A DNA stretch of 64,000 nucleotides from Mycobacterium pinniadriaticum (GTDB lineage Bacteria; Actinomycetota; Actinomycetes; Mycobacteriales; Mycobacteriaceae). Below are positions 8,774-17,202 of this stretch, in pieces (position 1 is the stretch's first letter; the number at the start of each line of letters is the position of its first letter). Under the pieces are notes generated by a model. The model made no database searches, was not told the origin of the DNA, and saw nothing but the letters and a program-made list of their open reading frames with translations. The position numbers and the translations under genes were made by a program. The stretch is from contig NZ_JAPJDO010000008.1 of the NCBI RefSeq assembly GCF_026242045.1, forward strand, positions 124,001 to 188,000. Reading direction: 5' to 3'.

Positions 8774-10008
8774 CGGGCCAGCTGCATCGGCAGGCGGACG
8801 AAGCCGTTGGTGAGCAGGCTCGCGGTCTGCCGCACGCCCGGTTCCTCGGACAGCCCGATCACCGAATAGCGATCCAGGACCGCGTTGACGACCGCGACCA
8901 CCTCGAGGCGGGCCAGCGGAGCACCGAGGCAGAAATGCAGGCCATGACCGAAGGCCAGATGCTGGCGGATGTTGGGCCGGTCGAGGTCCAGGCGCTCGGG
9001 ATCTTCGAAGACCGCCGGATCATGGTTGGCCGAGCCGAAGAACAGCGCCACCCAATCGCCCTTCTGAATCTTGGCCCCGTCGATCTCGACGTCGCGGGTC
9101 GCGATCCGGAACAGCCGTTGCGGACCGGTGAGCCGGGCGACCTCCTCGATGAACGTGCTCACCAGCGACCGGTCAGCCCGTAGCCGGGCGGTCACCGCAG
9201 GTTCGCGCGCCATGGCGTGCAGCACGCTACCGATCAGATAGGTCGTCGTCTCGCTACCGGCCACCACCAGCGTCACGCAGAATCGGACCACCTGCTCCGG
9301 GGTGAGCCGCTCGCCATCGAGTTCGGCGCGCAGCAGCGCCGAGATCAGATCCTCGGCTTCCTCGACATCCTGCGAATTGTCCACCTGCGCCAGCTTTTCG
9401 GTGACCCGCTCGGTGAACGCGGTGACCATCTCGAAGTTACTGGCCATCCGTTCCTCGGGAGTCATCGACGACGAGAGCATGAACGCGTTGGCCCAGTTCT
9501 TGAACCGGACATGATCACCCTCGGGCAGGCCCAGCAGCCGCACCATCGCCCGGGTGGGCACTTCGGCCGCGAACTCCATGACATCGGGATCGCCGTCGCC
9601 GGCCGCAGCGTCGAACTCGGCGAGCAGCCTCGGCACCAGTTCGGCAAGCCAGTCCTCGAGCCTGCGGATGCGCCGCGGCGAGAACGCCTGGCTGACCAGT
9701 TTGCGTTCACCGGTGTGTGCGGGCGGGTCGGTGTTGACCAGCATCAGACTCGGGGCCGACGACGCCTCCTGGATCGGGTCGCGCGAGGAGAACGTCTCGC
9801 TGTCGCGGGCCGCCGCGAACACCTGGTCATAGCGGAACAGCGCCCAGGCCGTGACCGGCTCGTCGGCGCCGGGCACGGTGCCCGGAGGCCAGTCCCGATA
9901 GCCCGCCACCGGCGAGGAGTCCCGCAGTTGCTCGAAGAGCGGATACGGGTTGGCGATCCCCTCCGCGGTGGTCAGAGTTTGGAGCGCAGAAGCGATAGTC
10001 GAGGTCAT
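8770..10008 (-). CDS. Cytochrome P450 monooxygenase
   Basis: This 412-residue soluble bacterial P450 has the heme-binding loop FGHGLHFCLGAPLARLE (Cys thiolate ligand near residue 358). The I-helix oxygen-activation motif AGSETT and the K-helix ExxR (EEVAR) are present. The ATG at 10008 has GAGG eight bases upstream. Electron donors are not encoded next to it. Its partner is the overlapping SnoaL-like gene, and a GAF-LuxR regulator is divergent, which suggests an inducible catabolic or tailoring step. The substrate is unknown. Confidence 0.95.
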   Translation of the reverse strand: MTSTIASALQTLTTAEGIANPYPLFEQLRDSSPVAGYRDWPPGTVPGADEPVTAWALFRYDQVFAAARDSETFSSRDPIQEASSAPSLMLVNTDPPAHTGERKLVSQAFSPRRIRRLEDWLAELVPRLLAEFDAAAGDGDPDVMEFAAEVPTRAMVRLLGLPEGDHVRFKNWANAFMLSSSMTPEERMASNFEMVTAFTERVTEKLAQVDNSQDVEEAEDLISALLRAELDGERLTPEQVVRFCVTLVVAGSETTTYLIGSVLHAMAREPAVTARLRADRSLVSTFIEEVARLTGPQRLFRIATRDVEIDGAKIQKGDWVALFFGSANHDPAVFEDPERLDLDRPNIRQHLAFGHGLHFCLGAPLARLEVVAVVNAVLDRYSVIGLSEEPGVRQTASLLTNGFVRLPMQLAR

Positions 10009-10122
10009 GTGAACAGCCTCATTGCTGGTGGGGGACCCGGTCGATATCCCGTTGGAGGTCAGTTACGCCCCCGACCGGGCGGTTTTGCCACTACCACCCC
10101 CGTTGCGGTGGGACGATCGGGT

Positions 10123-11310
10123 GTGACCAGCGCCACTGAATCTCTCGACGCCCTGCCCGTGACCGCGCTCATCGACGGCAACCATCCCGGCTGGGCGTCC
10201 AAGCAGCCACCAACCAGCGCGGTGAGCCGCCGCTACGACGAGGCCTGCCGGCTGGGCATCGTCGAACACGCCGACGACCCGATCCGGGCCGTCGCCGACA
10301 CCGTCGACGCCCATGCGTCCCGGGTGCGCGAGGCACTGGAGACGCTCGGCGACGAGGCGGCGTTGGCTGCGCTGGAATCGGTGCTCGACCTGTCCCTGCT
10401 GGAGCGCCAGCTGATCGAGGACAGCGCACGGCGCCGGACGCTGGCGTTGTTGCGAGTGCAGGAAGGGCTGTCCAAACTGCGCGGCATCGACGAGGTCGCC
10501 AAGATCGTCGACCGCGCCCCGCGTGAACTCGTCGAGTCGTGCGGCTTCGACCGCGCGGTGCTGTTCCGGGTGCACGAGGGCCGAATGTGGATGGAGGCGG
10601 CCTATTTCGGCGACGACGTCGAGGGCGCCGAGAAGATGGTCGCCTTCGCCCAGTCCGTCGCCCCGCCGCTCGACCACATGCTGCTCGAGACGCAGATGAT
10701 TCGCAGGCACGCGCCGGAAATCGTGCGCGACGCCCAAAACGACCCGCGGGTCAACCGCCCGATCATCGACTTCTCGCTGACCCATTCCTACGTCGCGGCC
10801 CCGGTCATGCCGACCGGACGGGTGATCGGGTTCCTGCACGCCGACCGGCTCTATTCCGGACGCACCGTCGACGAGATCGACCGCGACACGGTGTGGGCGT
10901 TCGCCGAGGGGTTCGGGTACGCCTTCGAGCGCACCGTGCTGATGGAGCGGATGCGCCGCCAGCACGCCGAGGTGCGCAGTGCCCTGGCCACCGCCGAGCA
11001 GGCCGCCCAGGCGCTCCAGGACGCCGACCTCGAGTTACGCAAGGTCGAGCCCGCCGAGCGCAGCCCGGCCAGCCGCCGACTGGCCGAGGTCGAGTCGCGG
11101 GTGCACGAGATGCTGACCCGCCGCGAAGCCGAGGTGTTGCGGCTGATGGCCGATGGGCGGACCAACCAGCAGATCGCCGACGAGTTGGTGATCACGCCGG
11201 GCACAGTGAAGTCCCATGTGAAGCGGGTGCTGCGGAAACTGCACGCCAGCAACCGCGCCGAGGCGGCGTCGATCTACGCGCGCCTGGCGGCGCGGCCCGA
11301 TCCGGCCTGA
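10123..11310 (+). CDS. GAF-domain LuxR-family transcriptional regulator
   Basis: The product is 395 residues. A helical N-terminal segment is followed by a GAF-type sensory domain (about 130-280; includes FDRAVLFRVHEGRMW and YVAAPVMPTGRVIGFLHADR). The C-terminal HTH is of the NarL/LuxR type (LTRREAEVLRLMADGRTNQQ, then TPGTVKSHVKRVLRKL). It is divergent from the P450-SnoaL pair with about 114 bp between, so it probably controls that operon. GTG at 10123 is the chosen start; an in-frame GTG at 10108 is the alternative. No phospho-acceptor receiver domain is present. Confidence 0.88.
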   Translation: MTSATESLDALPVTALIDGNHPGWASKQPPTSAVSRRYDEACRLGIVEHADDPIRAVADTVDAHASRVREALETLGDEAALAALESVLDLSLLERQLIEDSARRRTLALLRVQEGLSKLRGIDEVAKIVDRAPRELVESCGFDRAVLFRVHEGRMWMEAAYFGDDVEGAEKMVAFAQSVAPPLDHMLLETQMIRRHAPEIVRDAQNDPRVNRPIIDFSLTHSYVAAPVMPTGRVIGFLHADRLYSGRTVDEIDRDTVWAFAEGFGYAFERTVLMERMRRQHAEVRSALATAEQAAQALQDADLELRKVEPAERSPASRRLAEVESRVHEMLTRREAEVLRLMADGRTNQQIADELVITPGTVKSHVKRVLRKLHASNRAEAASIYARLAARPDPA

Positions 11311-11319
11311 CAAGCCCGC

Positions 11320-12072
11320 TCAGCCGATAGACCAGCGCCCGGTCAGTACCCCCAGGGCGCCCAGGGCGACCGCCGCGGCCGTCGTCGTCCGCAGCACCGT
11401 GGGGCCGAGCCGGACCGCGATGGCGCCGGCGGCCACTAGCCCGGCGAGCTCGCCGTCACCGATCCCGCCCTCGGGACCGACGATCAGCATGAGCGAATCC
11501 GCCTGCGCCACAGCAAGTTCAGCGAGCGGACGGTCGGCTGACTCATGCAGTGCGAGGACCAGCCCGCCGGCACCCACCCGCTCGGCGGTCAGCGCCGCCA
11601 GCGCCGCCGTCGTGACCGGCCCGCCGATCTCCGGGATGTACGCCCGCCGCGACTGCCGGGCCGCCGACCGGGCCACCGCGCGCCAGCGCCGCAGTCCCTT
11701 CTCGGCACGCTCACCGTCCCAGCGCGCGACGCACCGGTCGGCCTGCCAGGCGAGGAAATCGTCGGCACCGGCCTCGGTGGCGAGCTCGACCGCCAACTCT
11801 GAGCGCTCCGACTTCGGGATACCTTGCGCGACAGTCACCGTCGGGGTGGGACGCGGTACCGTCCAGCGTTCGAGCACGCGGGCGGCGAGCCCCCGCTTGC
11901 CGGTCTCCTCGACCTCGCACCGCGCCAGCACCCCGGCCCCGTCGGAGAGCACCAGGGTCTCGCCCGGACGAATCCGTCGCACGGTGGCGGCGTGGAAACC
12001 TTCGTCACCCTCCACGACGGCGCGCTGCCCGACCGCCGGAATGGCGTCGGCGTAGAACAGGGTGTCGGCCAA
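11320..12072 (-). CDS. rsmE: 16S rRNA (uracil-1498-N3)-methyltransferase RsmE
   Basis: RsmE methylates U1498 of 16S rRNA. The 250-residue sequence has the N-terminal PUA-like region ([14 protein letters not shown]) and the C-terminal SPOUT knot ([16 protein letters not shown] and [14 protein letters not shown]), where SAM binds. The only start consistent with full length is TTG at 12072. The in-frame dnaJ2 stop lies just one codon upstream, and no ATG or GTG occurs before the conserved N-terminal strand. It is translationally coupled to dnaJ2. Confidence 0.93.
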   Translation of the reverse strand: MADTLFYADAIPAVGQRAVVEGDEGFHAATVRRIRPGETLVLSDGAGVLARCEVEETGKRGLAARVLERWTVPRPTPTVTVAQGIPKSERSELAVELATEAGADDFLAWQADRCVARWDGERAEKGLRRWRAVARSAARQSRRAYIPEIGGPVTTAALAALTAERVGAGGLVLALHESADRPLAELAVAQADSLMLIVGPEGGIGDGELAGLVAAGAIAVRLGPTVLRTTTAAAVALGALGVLTGRWSIG

Positions 12073-12075
12073 CGG

Positions 12076-13209
12076 CTAGCGGCCGCTGAACGTTTCGCGC
12101 AGCCGGTTGAACAGCCCACCGGAGTTGGCGGCCGCGGCGTGCGTGGACTTGACCTCAGGCTCGGCGTGGCTGCGCTCCTTGAGCTCGGTGAGTAGTTCCT
12201 TGGCCCGCGCGTCGAGCTTGCCGGGGACCGTCACCTCGATGTGTGCGTGTAGATTCCCGCGAACCCCCGAGCGCAGGTGCGGCATGCCATGCCCGCGCAG
12301 CGTGGTCACCGAACCCGGCTGGGTGCCGGGCGCGACGGTGATCTCGGTGAGCCCGTCGAGGATCCCGTCGACGGTCACCGTGGTGCCCAGCGCGGCGTCG
12401 ACCATCGGCACCGAGACGGTGCAGTGCAGGTCGTCGCCGTCGCGGACGAAGATGTCGTGCTGCTGTTCGTGGACCTCGACGTAGAGATCACCCGCCGGAC
12501 CACCACCGGGTCCGACCTCGCCCTGAGCTGCCAGCCGGACCCGCATGCCGTCGCCGACACCGGCCGGGATCTTCACGCTGATATCCCGGCGGGAGCGCAC
12601 CCGGCCGTCGCCGGCGCACCGGTGGCAGGGATCGGGGATGACCTCGCCGACCCCGCGGCACGTCGGGCAGGGGCGGGCGGTCATGACCTGACCGAGCAGG
12701 GAGCGCTGAACGCTCTGGACCTCACCGCGTCCCCCGCAGGTGTCGCAGGTGACAGACGTGGAATCGCCGTGGGTTCCCTTGCCCTGGCACACGTCGCACA
12801 GCACGGCGGTGTCGACGGTGACCTGCTTGGTCACCCCGGTCGCGCACTCGGACAGATCCAGTCGCATCCGCAGCAGCGAGTCCGAGCCGGGACGCACCCG
12901 GCCGATAGGCCCGCGCGCCGCCCCGCCACCACCGAAAAACGCCTCGAACACATCGCCGAGCCCGCCGAACCCGCTGAACCCGTTGGCCGAGGCGGCGTTC
13001 TCCAGCGGGTCCCCGCCCAGGTCGACGATGCGGCGCTTCTCCGGATCGGACAGCACCTCGTAGGCGGCGCTGATCTCCTTGAACCGCTCACCCTCGTCGG
13101 GGTTGATGTCGGGGTGCAACTCGCGGGCGAGCTTTCGGTAGGCGCGCTTGATCTCCTGATCACTGGCGCCCTTGCTCACTCCGAGCAGCCCGTAATAGTC
13201 CCGTGCCAC
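12076..13209 (-). CDS. dnaJ2: Chaperone protein DnaJ2
   Basis: This type I J-protein stimulates DnaK ATPase and delivers unfolded substrates. Residues 1-65 form the J-domain with HPD ([10 protein letters not shown]). A Gly/Phe-rich linker follows, then four zinc-finger repeats [24 protein letters not shown] and CHRCAGDG, and the substrate-binding C-terminal domains (377 residues in all). The GTG start lies 25 bp after hrcA. Co-transcription with hrcA places it under the CIRCE operator. Confidence 0.97.
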   Translation of the reverse strand: MARDYYGLLGVSKGASDQEIKRAYRKLARELHPDINPDEGERFKEISAAYEVLSDPEKRRIVDLGGDPLENAASANGFSGFGGLGDVFEAFFGGGGAARGPIGRVRPGSDSLLRMRLDLSECATGVTKQVTVDTAVLCDVCQGKGTHGDSTSVTCDTCGGRGEVQSVQRSLLGQVMTARPCPTCRGVGEVIPDPCHRCAGDGRVRSRRDISVKIPAGVGDGMRVRLAAQGEVGPGGGPAGDLYVEVHEQQHDIFVRDGDDLHCTVSVPMVDAALGTTVTVDGILDGLTEITVAPGTQPGSVTTLRGHGMPHLRSGVRGNLHAHIEVTVPGKLDARAKELLTELKERSHAEPEVKSTHAAAANSGGLFNRLRETFSGR

Positions 13210-13234
13210 GCTTGACCTTTCGAATCCTCGCCGG

Positions 13235-14272
13235 CTATCCGGCCCGGTGTCCTAGGACATCGCCGATGTACATCGCAACCGCCGCGACGTTGGCAATAGT
13301 TCCCGGATAGTCCATTCTGGTGGGTCCCAAAACACCCATGCCGCCGTAGACGGTGCCCGAGCTGCCATAGGTCGTGGTCACCACCGATGTGCCGACCATC
13401 TGCTCGGCCTCGGTCTCATGGCCGATGCGCACCGTGACCTTACCCGTTTCTTGCTGTGCGGCCAGCAGCCGAAGCACCACCACCTGTTCCTCGAGGGCTT
13501 CGAGGATCGAGCGCAGCGAGCCACCGAAGTCGGCGGTGTTGCGGGTCAGGTTGGCGGTTCCGCCCATCAGCAGGCGTTCCTCGTTGTGCTCGACCAGTGA
13601 CTCGAGCAGCACGGTGGCCGATCGGCCGACCGCGTCGCCCAGCCCGCCGGAGCCGTCGAGCCGCGCCGCCAGGTCTGCCACCGCGGCCGAGGCCGCCGCG
13701 AGCCGCTTGTCCTCGAGCGCCTGCCCGAGCAGTTCGCGCAACTGGGACAATTGATGGTCGTCGATGGTGTCACCCAGCTCGACGATGCGCTGGTCGACAC
13801 GGCCGGAGTCGGTGATGACCACCATCAGCAGGCGGGCCGGCGTGATGGCCACAATCTCCAGGTGGCGCACCGTCGAGGTGGACAACGTCGGGTACTGGAC
13901 GATCGCGACCTGGCGGGTGAGCTGGGCCAGCAGTTTCACCGCCCGGCGCAGCACGTCGTCGAGGTCGACTCCGGACTCCAGAAACTCGAGGATCGCGCGG
14001 CGCTCCGGTGCCGACAGCGGCTTGACGTCGTCGATCCGGTCGACGAACTCCCGGTAACCCTTCTCGGTGGGCACCCGCCCGGAGCTGGTGTGAGGCTGTG
14101 TGATGTATCCCTCGGCCTCCAGCACGGCCATGTCGTTGCGCACGGTTGCGCTGGATACGCCGAGGTTGTGGCGGTCGACGAGCGCCTTGGAACCGATCGG
14201 CTCCTTGGTCGCGACGAAGTCGGCGACGATGGCGCGCAGCACCTGAAAGCGGCGGTCGTCGGCACTTCCCAT
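13235..14272 (-). CDS. hrcA: Heat-inducible transcription repressor HrcA
   Basis: HrcA represses class I heat-shock genes by binding CIRCE. The 345-residue protein begins [20 protein letters not shown]. It carries the N-terminal winged helix ([20 protein letters not shown]) and the GAF-like effector domain characteristic of the family. The ATG at 14272 has GGAGG eight bases upstream, and a TAAAAT -10 hexamer precedes it. An upstream CIRCE-like element shows autoregulation of hrcA-dnaJ2-rsmE. Confidence 0.97.
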   Translation of the reverse strand: MGSADDRRFQVLRAIVADFVATKEPIGSKALVDRHNLGVSSATVRNDMAVLEAEGYITQPHTSSGRVPTEKGYREFVDRIDDVKPLSAPERRAILEFLESGVDLDDVLRRAVKLLAQLTRQVAIVQYPTLSTSTVRHLEIVAITPARLLMVVITDSGRVDQRIVELGDTIDDHQLSQLRELLGQALEDKRLAAASAAVADLAARLDGSGGLGDAVGRSATVLLESLVEHNEERLLMGGTANLTRNTADFGGSLRSILEALEEQVVVLRLLAAQQETGKVTVRIGHETEAEQMVGTSVVTTTYGSSGTVYGGMGVLGPTRMDYPGTIANVAAVAMYIGDVLGHRAG

Positions 14273-14320
14273 CTGATACACCTCCAAGTCGCCTCCATTT
14301 TACGGACAGCAACTGCACAA

Positions 14321-14347
14321 TTAGCACCCACGCGCACTGAGTGCCAC
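14321..14347 (-). promoter_or_regulatory. CIRCE-like HrcA operator
   Basis: The sequence is TTAGCACCC, nine bases, then GAGTGCCAC. The CIRCE consensus is TTAGCACTC-N9-GAGTGCTAA, so the left arm has one mismatch and the right arm two. It lies about 49 bp upstream of the hrcA start and overlaps the presumed -35 of the TAAAAT promoter. Repression of the hrcA-dnaJ2-rsmE operon is the natural inference. Confidence 0.85.
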
Positions 14348-14404
14348 TTTCGTGGCGGATCCGATCCAAGCCCGCCCACCGCTGGCGTTCCGGCCACCAG
14401 CGAC

Positions 14405-14410
14405 TAGCCT
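14405..14410 (+). promoter_or_regulatory. -10 element (TAGCCT) of a leaderless transcript
   Basis: TAGCCT fits the mycobacterial TANNNT -10 pattern and lies exactly 7 nt before an ATG at 14418. This is the spacing expected when transcription begins at the A of the start codon. It would drive the micro-ORF and the small gene behind it. Confidence 0.55.
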
Positions 14411-14417
14411 TGCTGAA

Positions 14418-14465
14418 ATGGTGATGCGGGGTCGGGGGGCTGCGCGCAGGACAACGGTCCGATGA
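14418..14465 (+). CDS. Leaderless 15-residue micro-ORF coupled to the next gene
   Basis: The reading frame is ATG GTG ATG CGG GGT and so on, encoding an Arg-rich 15-mer (MVMRGRGAARRTTVR). The TGA overlaps the ATG of the following gene as ATGA, so a ribosome finishing here can restart directly. A canonical -10 sits 7 nt upstream of its ATG. There is no good SD before the downstream gene, supporting coupling as the entry route. No similarity to a known peptide is recognised. Confidence 0.55.
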   Translation: MVMRGRGAARRTTVR

Positions 14466-14761
14466 TCTTCAAGGGCGTGCGGGACGGCAAGCCGTATCCC
14501 GAGCATGGCCTGACCTACCGCGACTGGTCGCAAATCCCCCCGCGACAGATCCGCCTCGACGAATTGGTCACCACGACGACGGTGCTGGCGCTGGATCGGT
14601 TGCTGTCCGAGGACTCCACGTTCTACGGCGACTTGTTCCCGCACGCGGTGAGATGGCGCGGCGTGGTCTACCTGGAGGACGGCCTGCACCGCGCGGTGCG
14701 CGCCGCACTGCGCAATCGCACCGTATTGCACGCCCGGGTATTCGACATGGACGAATTCTGA
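14462..14761 (+). CDS. Small conserved protein with ParB/sulfiredoxin-like motif (Rv2375-like)
   Basis: This 99-residue soluble protein begins MIFKGVRDGKPYPEHGLTYR. The C-terminal half, VYLEDGLHRAVRAALRNRT then LHARVF, resembles the nucleotide-binding DG-HR-AA motif of ParB/sulfiredoxin-fold domains, but the similarity is short. It is translated from an ATG embedded in the stop of the micro-ORF. M. tuberculosis has a comparable small gene, Rv2375, next to hrcA. Function is unknown. Confidence 0.8.
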   Translation: MIFKGVRDGKPYPEHGLTYRDWSQIPPRQIRLDELVTTTTVLALDRLLSEDSTFYGDLFPHAVRWRGVVYLEDGLHRAVRAALRNRTVLHARVFDMDEF

Positions 14762-14778
14762 GCCGCTCACGCCGCGAC

Positions 14779-14843
14779 GGGCCCGCGCAAAACACCAGGA
14801 CATTCACCCAGAAGTTGTCCAACTCCCCAATTTGCGCGGGTCC
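14779..14843. repeat. Inverted repeat with 13-bp arms around a 39-nt loop
   Basis: GGGCCCGCGCAAA at 14779-14791 pairs with TTTGCGCGGGTCC at 14831-14843, with one G.U. It lies between the small Rv2375-like gene and the flavoprotein gene. The arms are too far apart for a classic terminator. It could be a long stem-loop terminator or a repressor operator for the downstream cassette. Confidence 0.5.
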
Positions 14844-14897
14844 GCGCCGGTAAGGCTCCGCTTCCTCGGACCATTTCGACAAACGCGGGGGCAGAGA

Positions 14898-15647
14898 ATG
14901 GTATCGATTTTCCACGAGATGAAAAAAGAAGGACCGCTCTATGCGCTCTTTCTCAATTGCACCCTCAAAGCCGCACCCGAAGTCTCCAACACCGAAGCGC
15001 TGTGCAACCTGCTCATCGACCGGCTCAAAGCCCATGAGCCCGATATCGAAACCGAGATCGTCCGCGTGGTCGACTATGACGTCAAGCCCGGTGTCAGCAA
15101 CGATGAGGGTGACGGCGACGAGTGGCCGGCGATCCTGGAGAAAGTCAAACGCTGCAACATCTTCGTGCCGGCGATGCCGATCTGGATGGGTGTTCGCTCG
15201 TCGGTGATGCAGCGCGTGATCGAACGGCTGGACGGCTCGACGAAGACCGTGATGTGCGAGAAGACCGGCCAGTTCCCGCTTTACGGCGCGGTCGCCGGAT
15301 GCGTGGTGACCGGCAATGAGGACGGGAGCCACGACTGTGTGGCCAACACCTTCGCCAACCTCCTGCATTTCGGCGTGACCGTGCCGCCCAACACCGACGT
15401 CTACTGGGTCGGGGACGCCGGGCCGGGCGCGTCCTATATCGAGGCCGGCGGCGAGCTGTCACCGTATGTGCGACGAAACGCCGAGCTGACGGCGATCAAC
15501 CTGCTTTTTGCCGCAAAGTTGCTGCGCGACAACCCCTATCCGGTGAACATCGCCGAGCACAACGCGACGATGATGCAGCGCAACCAGGTCAAGTCGGAAG
15601 CGATGAACCTGGCCATCAACTACATGCGCGAGAACATGCCCGACTGA
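14898..15647 (+). CDS. Flavodoxin-fold NAD(P)H-dependent FMN reductase-like protein
   Basis: This 249-residue protein has a flavodoxin-like fold: first strand YALFLNCTLKAAPEVSNTEAL (phosphate loop region), the CNIFVPAMPIWMGV loop, and FPLYGAVAGCVVTGNEDGSH, where FMN-reductase-family enzymes contact the isoalloxazine. ATG at 14898 follows a GGGGG-type SD. It leads a four-gene accessory cassette (DehI-like, RraA-like, ThDP enzyme) and may supply or consume reduced flavin. The physiological substrate is unknown. Confidence 0.82.
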   Translation: MVSIFHEMKKEGPLYALFLNCTLKAAPEVSNTEALCNLLIDRLKAHEPDIETEIVRVVDYDVKPGVSNDEGDGDEWPAILEKVKRCNIFVPAMPIWMGVRSSVMQRVIERLDGSTKTVMCEKTGQFPLYGAVAGCVVTGNEDGSHDCVANTFANLLHFGVTVPPNTDVYWVGDAGPGASYIEAGGELSPYVRRNAELTAINLLFAAKLLRDNPYPVNIAEHNATMMQRNQVKSEAMNLAINYMRENMPD

Positions 15648-15670
15648 TCGGCACTCGATCGAGGATGCAC

Positions 15671-16525
15671 ATGAAGTCTTCTTCAGATCCGGTCCCCAGC
15701 GTCGCCGAGGCTGATGCCACCGGCGAGATCGCCGAGTTGTACGACGATATCCGCACCATGCTGGGCATGTCGTTCGTCAACCTGATCTGGCGCAACGTGG
15801 CCTCGATACCAGACGGGTTGCGGTGGACGTGGGAGACGATGAAGCCGCTGTACGTCAACGGCGCGGTATACACGCACGCCGAGGCGTTGCGCGATGCGCA
15901 GGACCTGCCACCGGTACCCCGGCTTCCCGCGGCAACTTTGCGTGCGGTCGGCATCAGCGCCGACGACGAGACCGCTATCCGCGCAGCGCTTCTCGGCTAC
16001 GACCGGGGAAACCCACTGAACATCGTCTCGTTCTCCGCCGTGCTGTCCCGGCTCAGCGGGCTGCCGCCGCCGCCCGCCCCGCCACCCCAGGCACCGCCAT
16101 CCCACCCCGTCGCACACGCGCCCACGATGTTGAATCTGGACCAGATGGCACCGGACATCGCCGAGATGGTGCGCGCCGTGAACCTGATCGGTGCGCGCGG
16201 TAAGGCCCGCGAGATCCAAGTCAGCCTGCCGCGAAACCTGGCCCACTGGCCGGGATTTCTCGCCCTGTACTACACCGCGCTGCAGCCCCTGCACGACGAC
16301 GGCACACTGCTCACCGCGATCGACGCTGTTCTCGCCGACGGCGAACGGCGCGGACGCGCGGTCAGCGGCGCGCTCGGCGCCACCGAACCACCCGCTCCGG
16401 AAACCGCCGCCGCCGTCACGGCGTCATTGCAGAACCTCGTCCCCAACGCGATGGGACGAATGATTCCGGTGGTCAGTCTCCTGCTCCGGCTGATGCCCAC
16501 CACAGACAGCACACGGACCGGCTGA
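15671..16525 (+). CDS. DehI-like (halocarboxylic acid dehydrogenase family) protein
   Basis: The 284-residue product appears to have the two tandem helical repeats of the DehI/haloacid dehalogenase group. The first contains WRNVASIPDGLRWTWETMKP and the second LPRNLAHWPGFLALYYTALQP. A proline-rich linker (PPPPAPPPQAPPSHP) separates them. I cannot confirm the catalytic Asp/Asn, so dehalogenase activity should not be assumed. ATG at 15671 has GAGG six bases upstream; ATG at 15665 is the alternative. It lies 23 bp after the flavoprotein. Confidence 0.68.
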   Translation: MKSSSDPVPSVAEADATGEIAELYDDIRTMLGMSFVNLIWRNVASIPDGLRWTWETMKPLYVNGAVYTHAEALRDAQDLPPVPRLPAATLRAVGISADDETAIRAALLGYDRGNPLNIVSFSAVLSRLSGLPPPPAPPPQAPPSHPVAHAPTMLNLDQMAPDIAEMVRAVNLIGARGKAREIQVSLPRNLAHWPGFLALYYTALQPLHDDGTLLTAIDAVLADGERRGRAVSGALGATEPPAPETAAAVTASLQNLVPNAMGRMIPVVSLLLRLMPTTDSTRTG

Positions 16526-16533
16526 CCGAACGG

Positions 16534-17202
16534 ATGAAACTGATGGCATTGCACACACTGATCGAGGATCTCGGTGTCGCCGACGTGGTCGATGCCATGG
16601 CGATGACGCATCCGCACCGGGCGCACATCATCGAACTGGCCAGTCCGGATCCGGGCCGGGTACTTCTCGGCCCGGCATTGACGGTGTCGTTCCTGCCGGT
16701 GCGCAAGGACCTGATGGATCCGCGCAAGCACAGCCTCGGCCCGGCGATCTACCGCGCGATCGCCGATCGCGACCCGGCCGGGGCGGTGCTGGTGATGGCC
16801 GCCAACGGCTACCACCGAACCTCCCTGGGGGGCGGTACCAAACTCAGCCGGGTCGAAAACCTGGGGATGGCAGGCATCCTCGCCGACGGCATGCTGCGCG
16901 ATTTCGATGAGCTGAACACCTACAACTTCGCCACCTACTGCCACGGCGAGACGGTGCGGCCCGGCGGCGACGAGATCCAGCCGTATCTGGCCGATGTTCC
17001 GGTCGCCGTCGGCGGTGTCACGGTAGTGCCGGGCGACGTCATCTTCGCCAAAGGCTCCACCGCCGTGGTGCTTCCCGGCGCCGAGGCCGAGGCGATCCTG
17101 AAGAAGGCACACGTGGTCATGGCGAAGATGGACCAGGCCAAGGAAAGCCTCAAGGGTGAGGATCCGAAAACGGTGCTCGCCCAGGGAAGCGGGGAGCTGT
17201 GA
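16534..17202 (+). CDS. RraA/HMG aldolase-family protein
   Basis: This 222-residue protein shows the RraA/4-hydroxy-4-methyl-2-oxoglutarate aldolase core: GGGTKLSRVENLGMAGILAD followed by DGMLRD. The Arg-Asp of that motif binds the keto-acid and metal in aldolase members of the family. It lies 8 bp after the DehI-like gene, and its stop overlaps the ThDP gene start as GTGA. A divalent-metal aldolase or decarboxylase acting on a keto-acid is the most likely role, rather than RNase E inhibition. Confidence 0.8.
   Translation: MKLMALHTLIEDLGVADVVDAMAMTHPHRAHIIELASPDPGRVLLGPALTVSFLPVRKDLMDPRKHSLGPAIYRAIADRDPAGAVLVMAANGYHRTSLGGGTKLSRVENLGMAGILADGMLRDFDELNTYNFATYCHGETVRPGGDEIQPYLADVPVAVGGVTVVPGDVIFAKGSTAVVLPGAEAEAILKKAHVVMAKMDQAKESLKGEDPKTVLAQGSGEL

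Noticed and set aside
9217..10122. Upstream extension of the LuxR gene into the P450 region
   Set aside because: The extra 300 residues are antisense to the P450 coding sequence and have shadow composition; the regulator starts near 10123.
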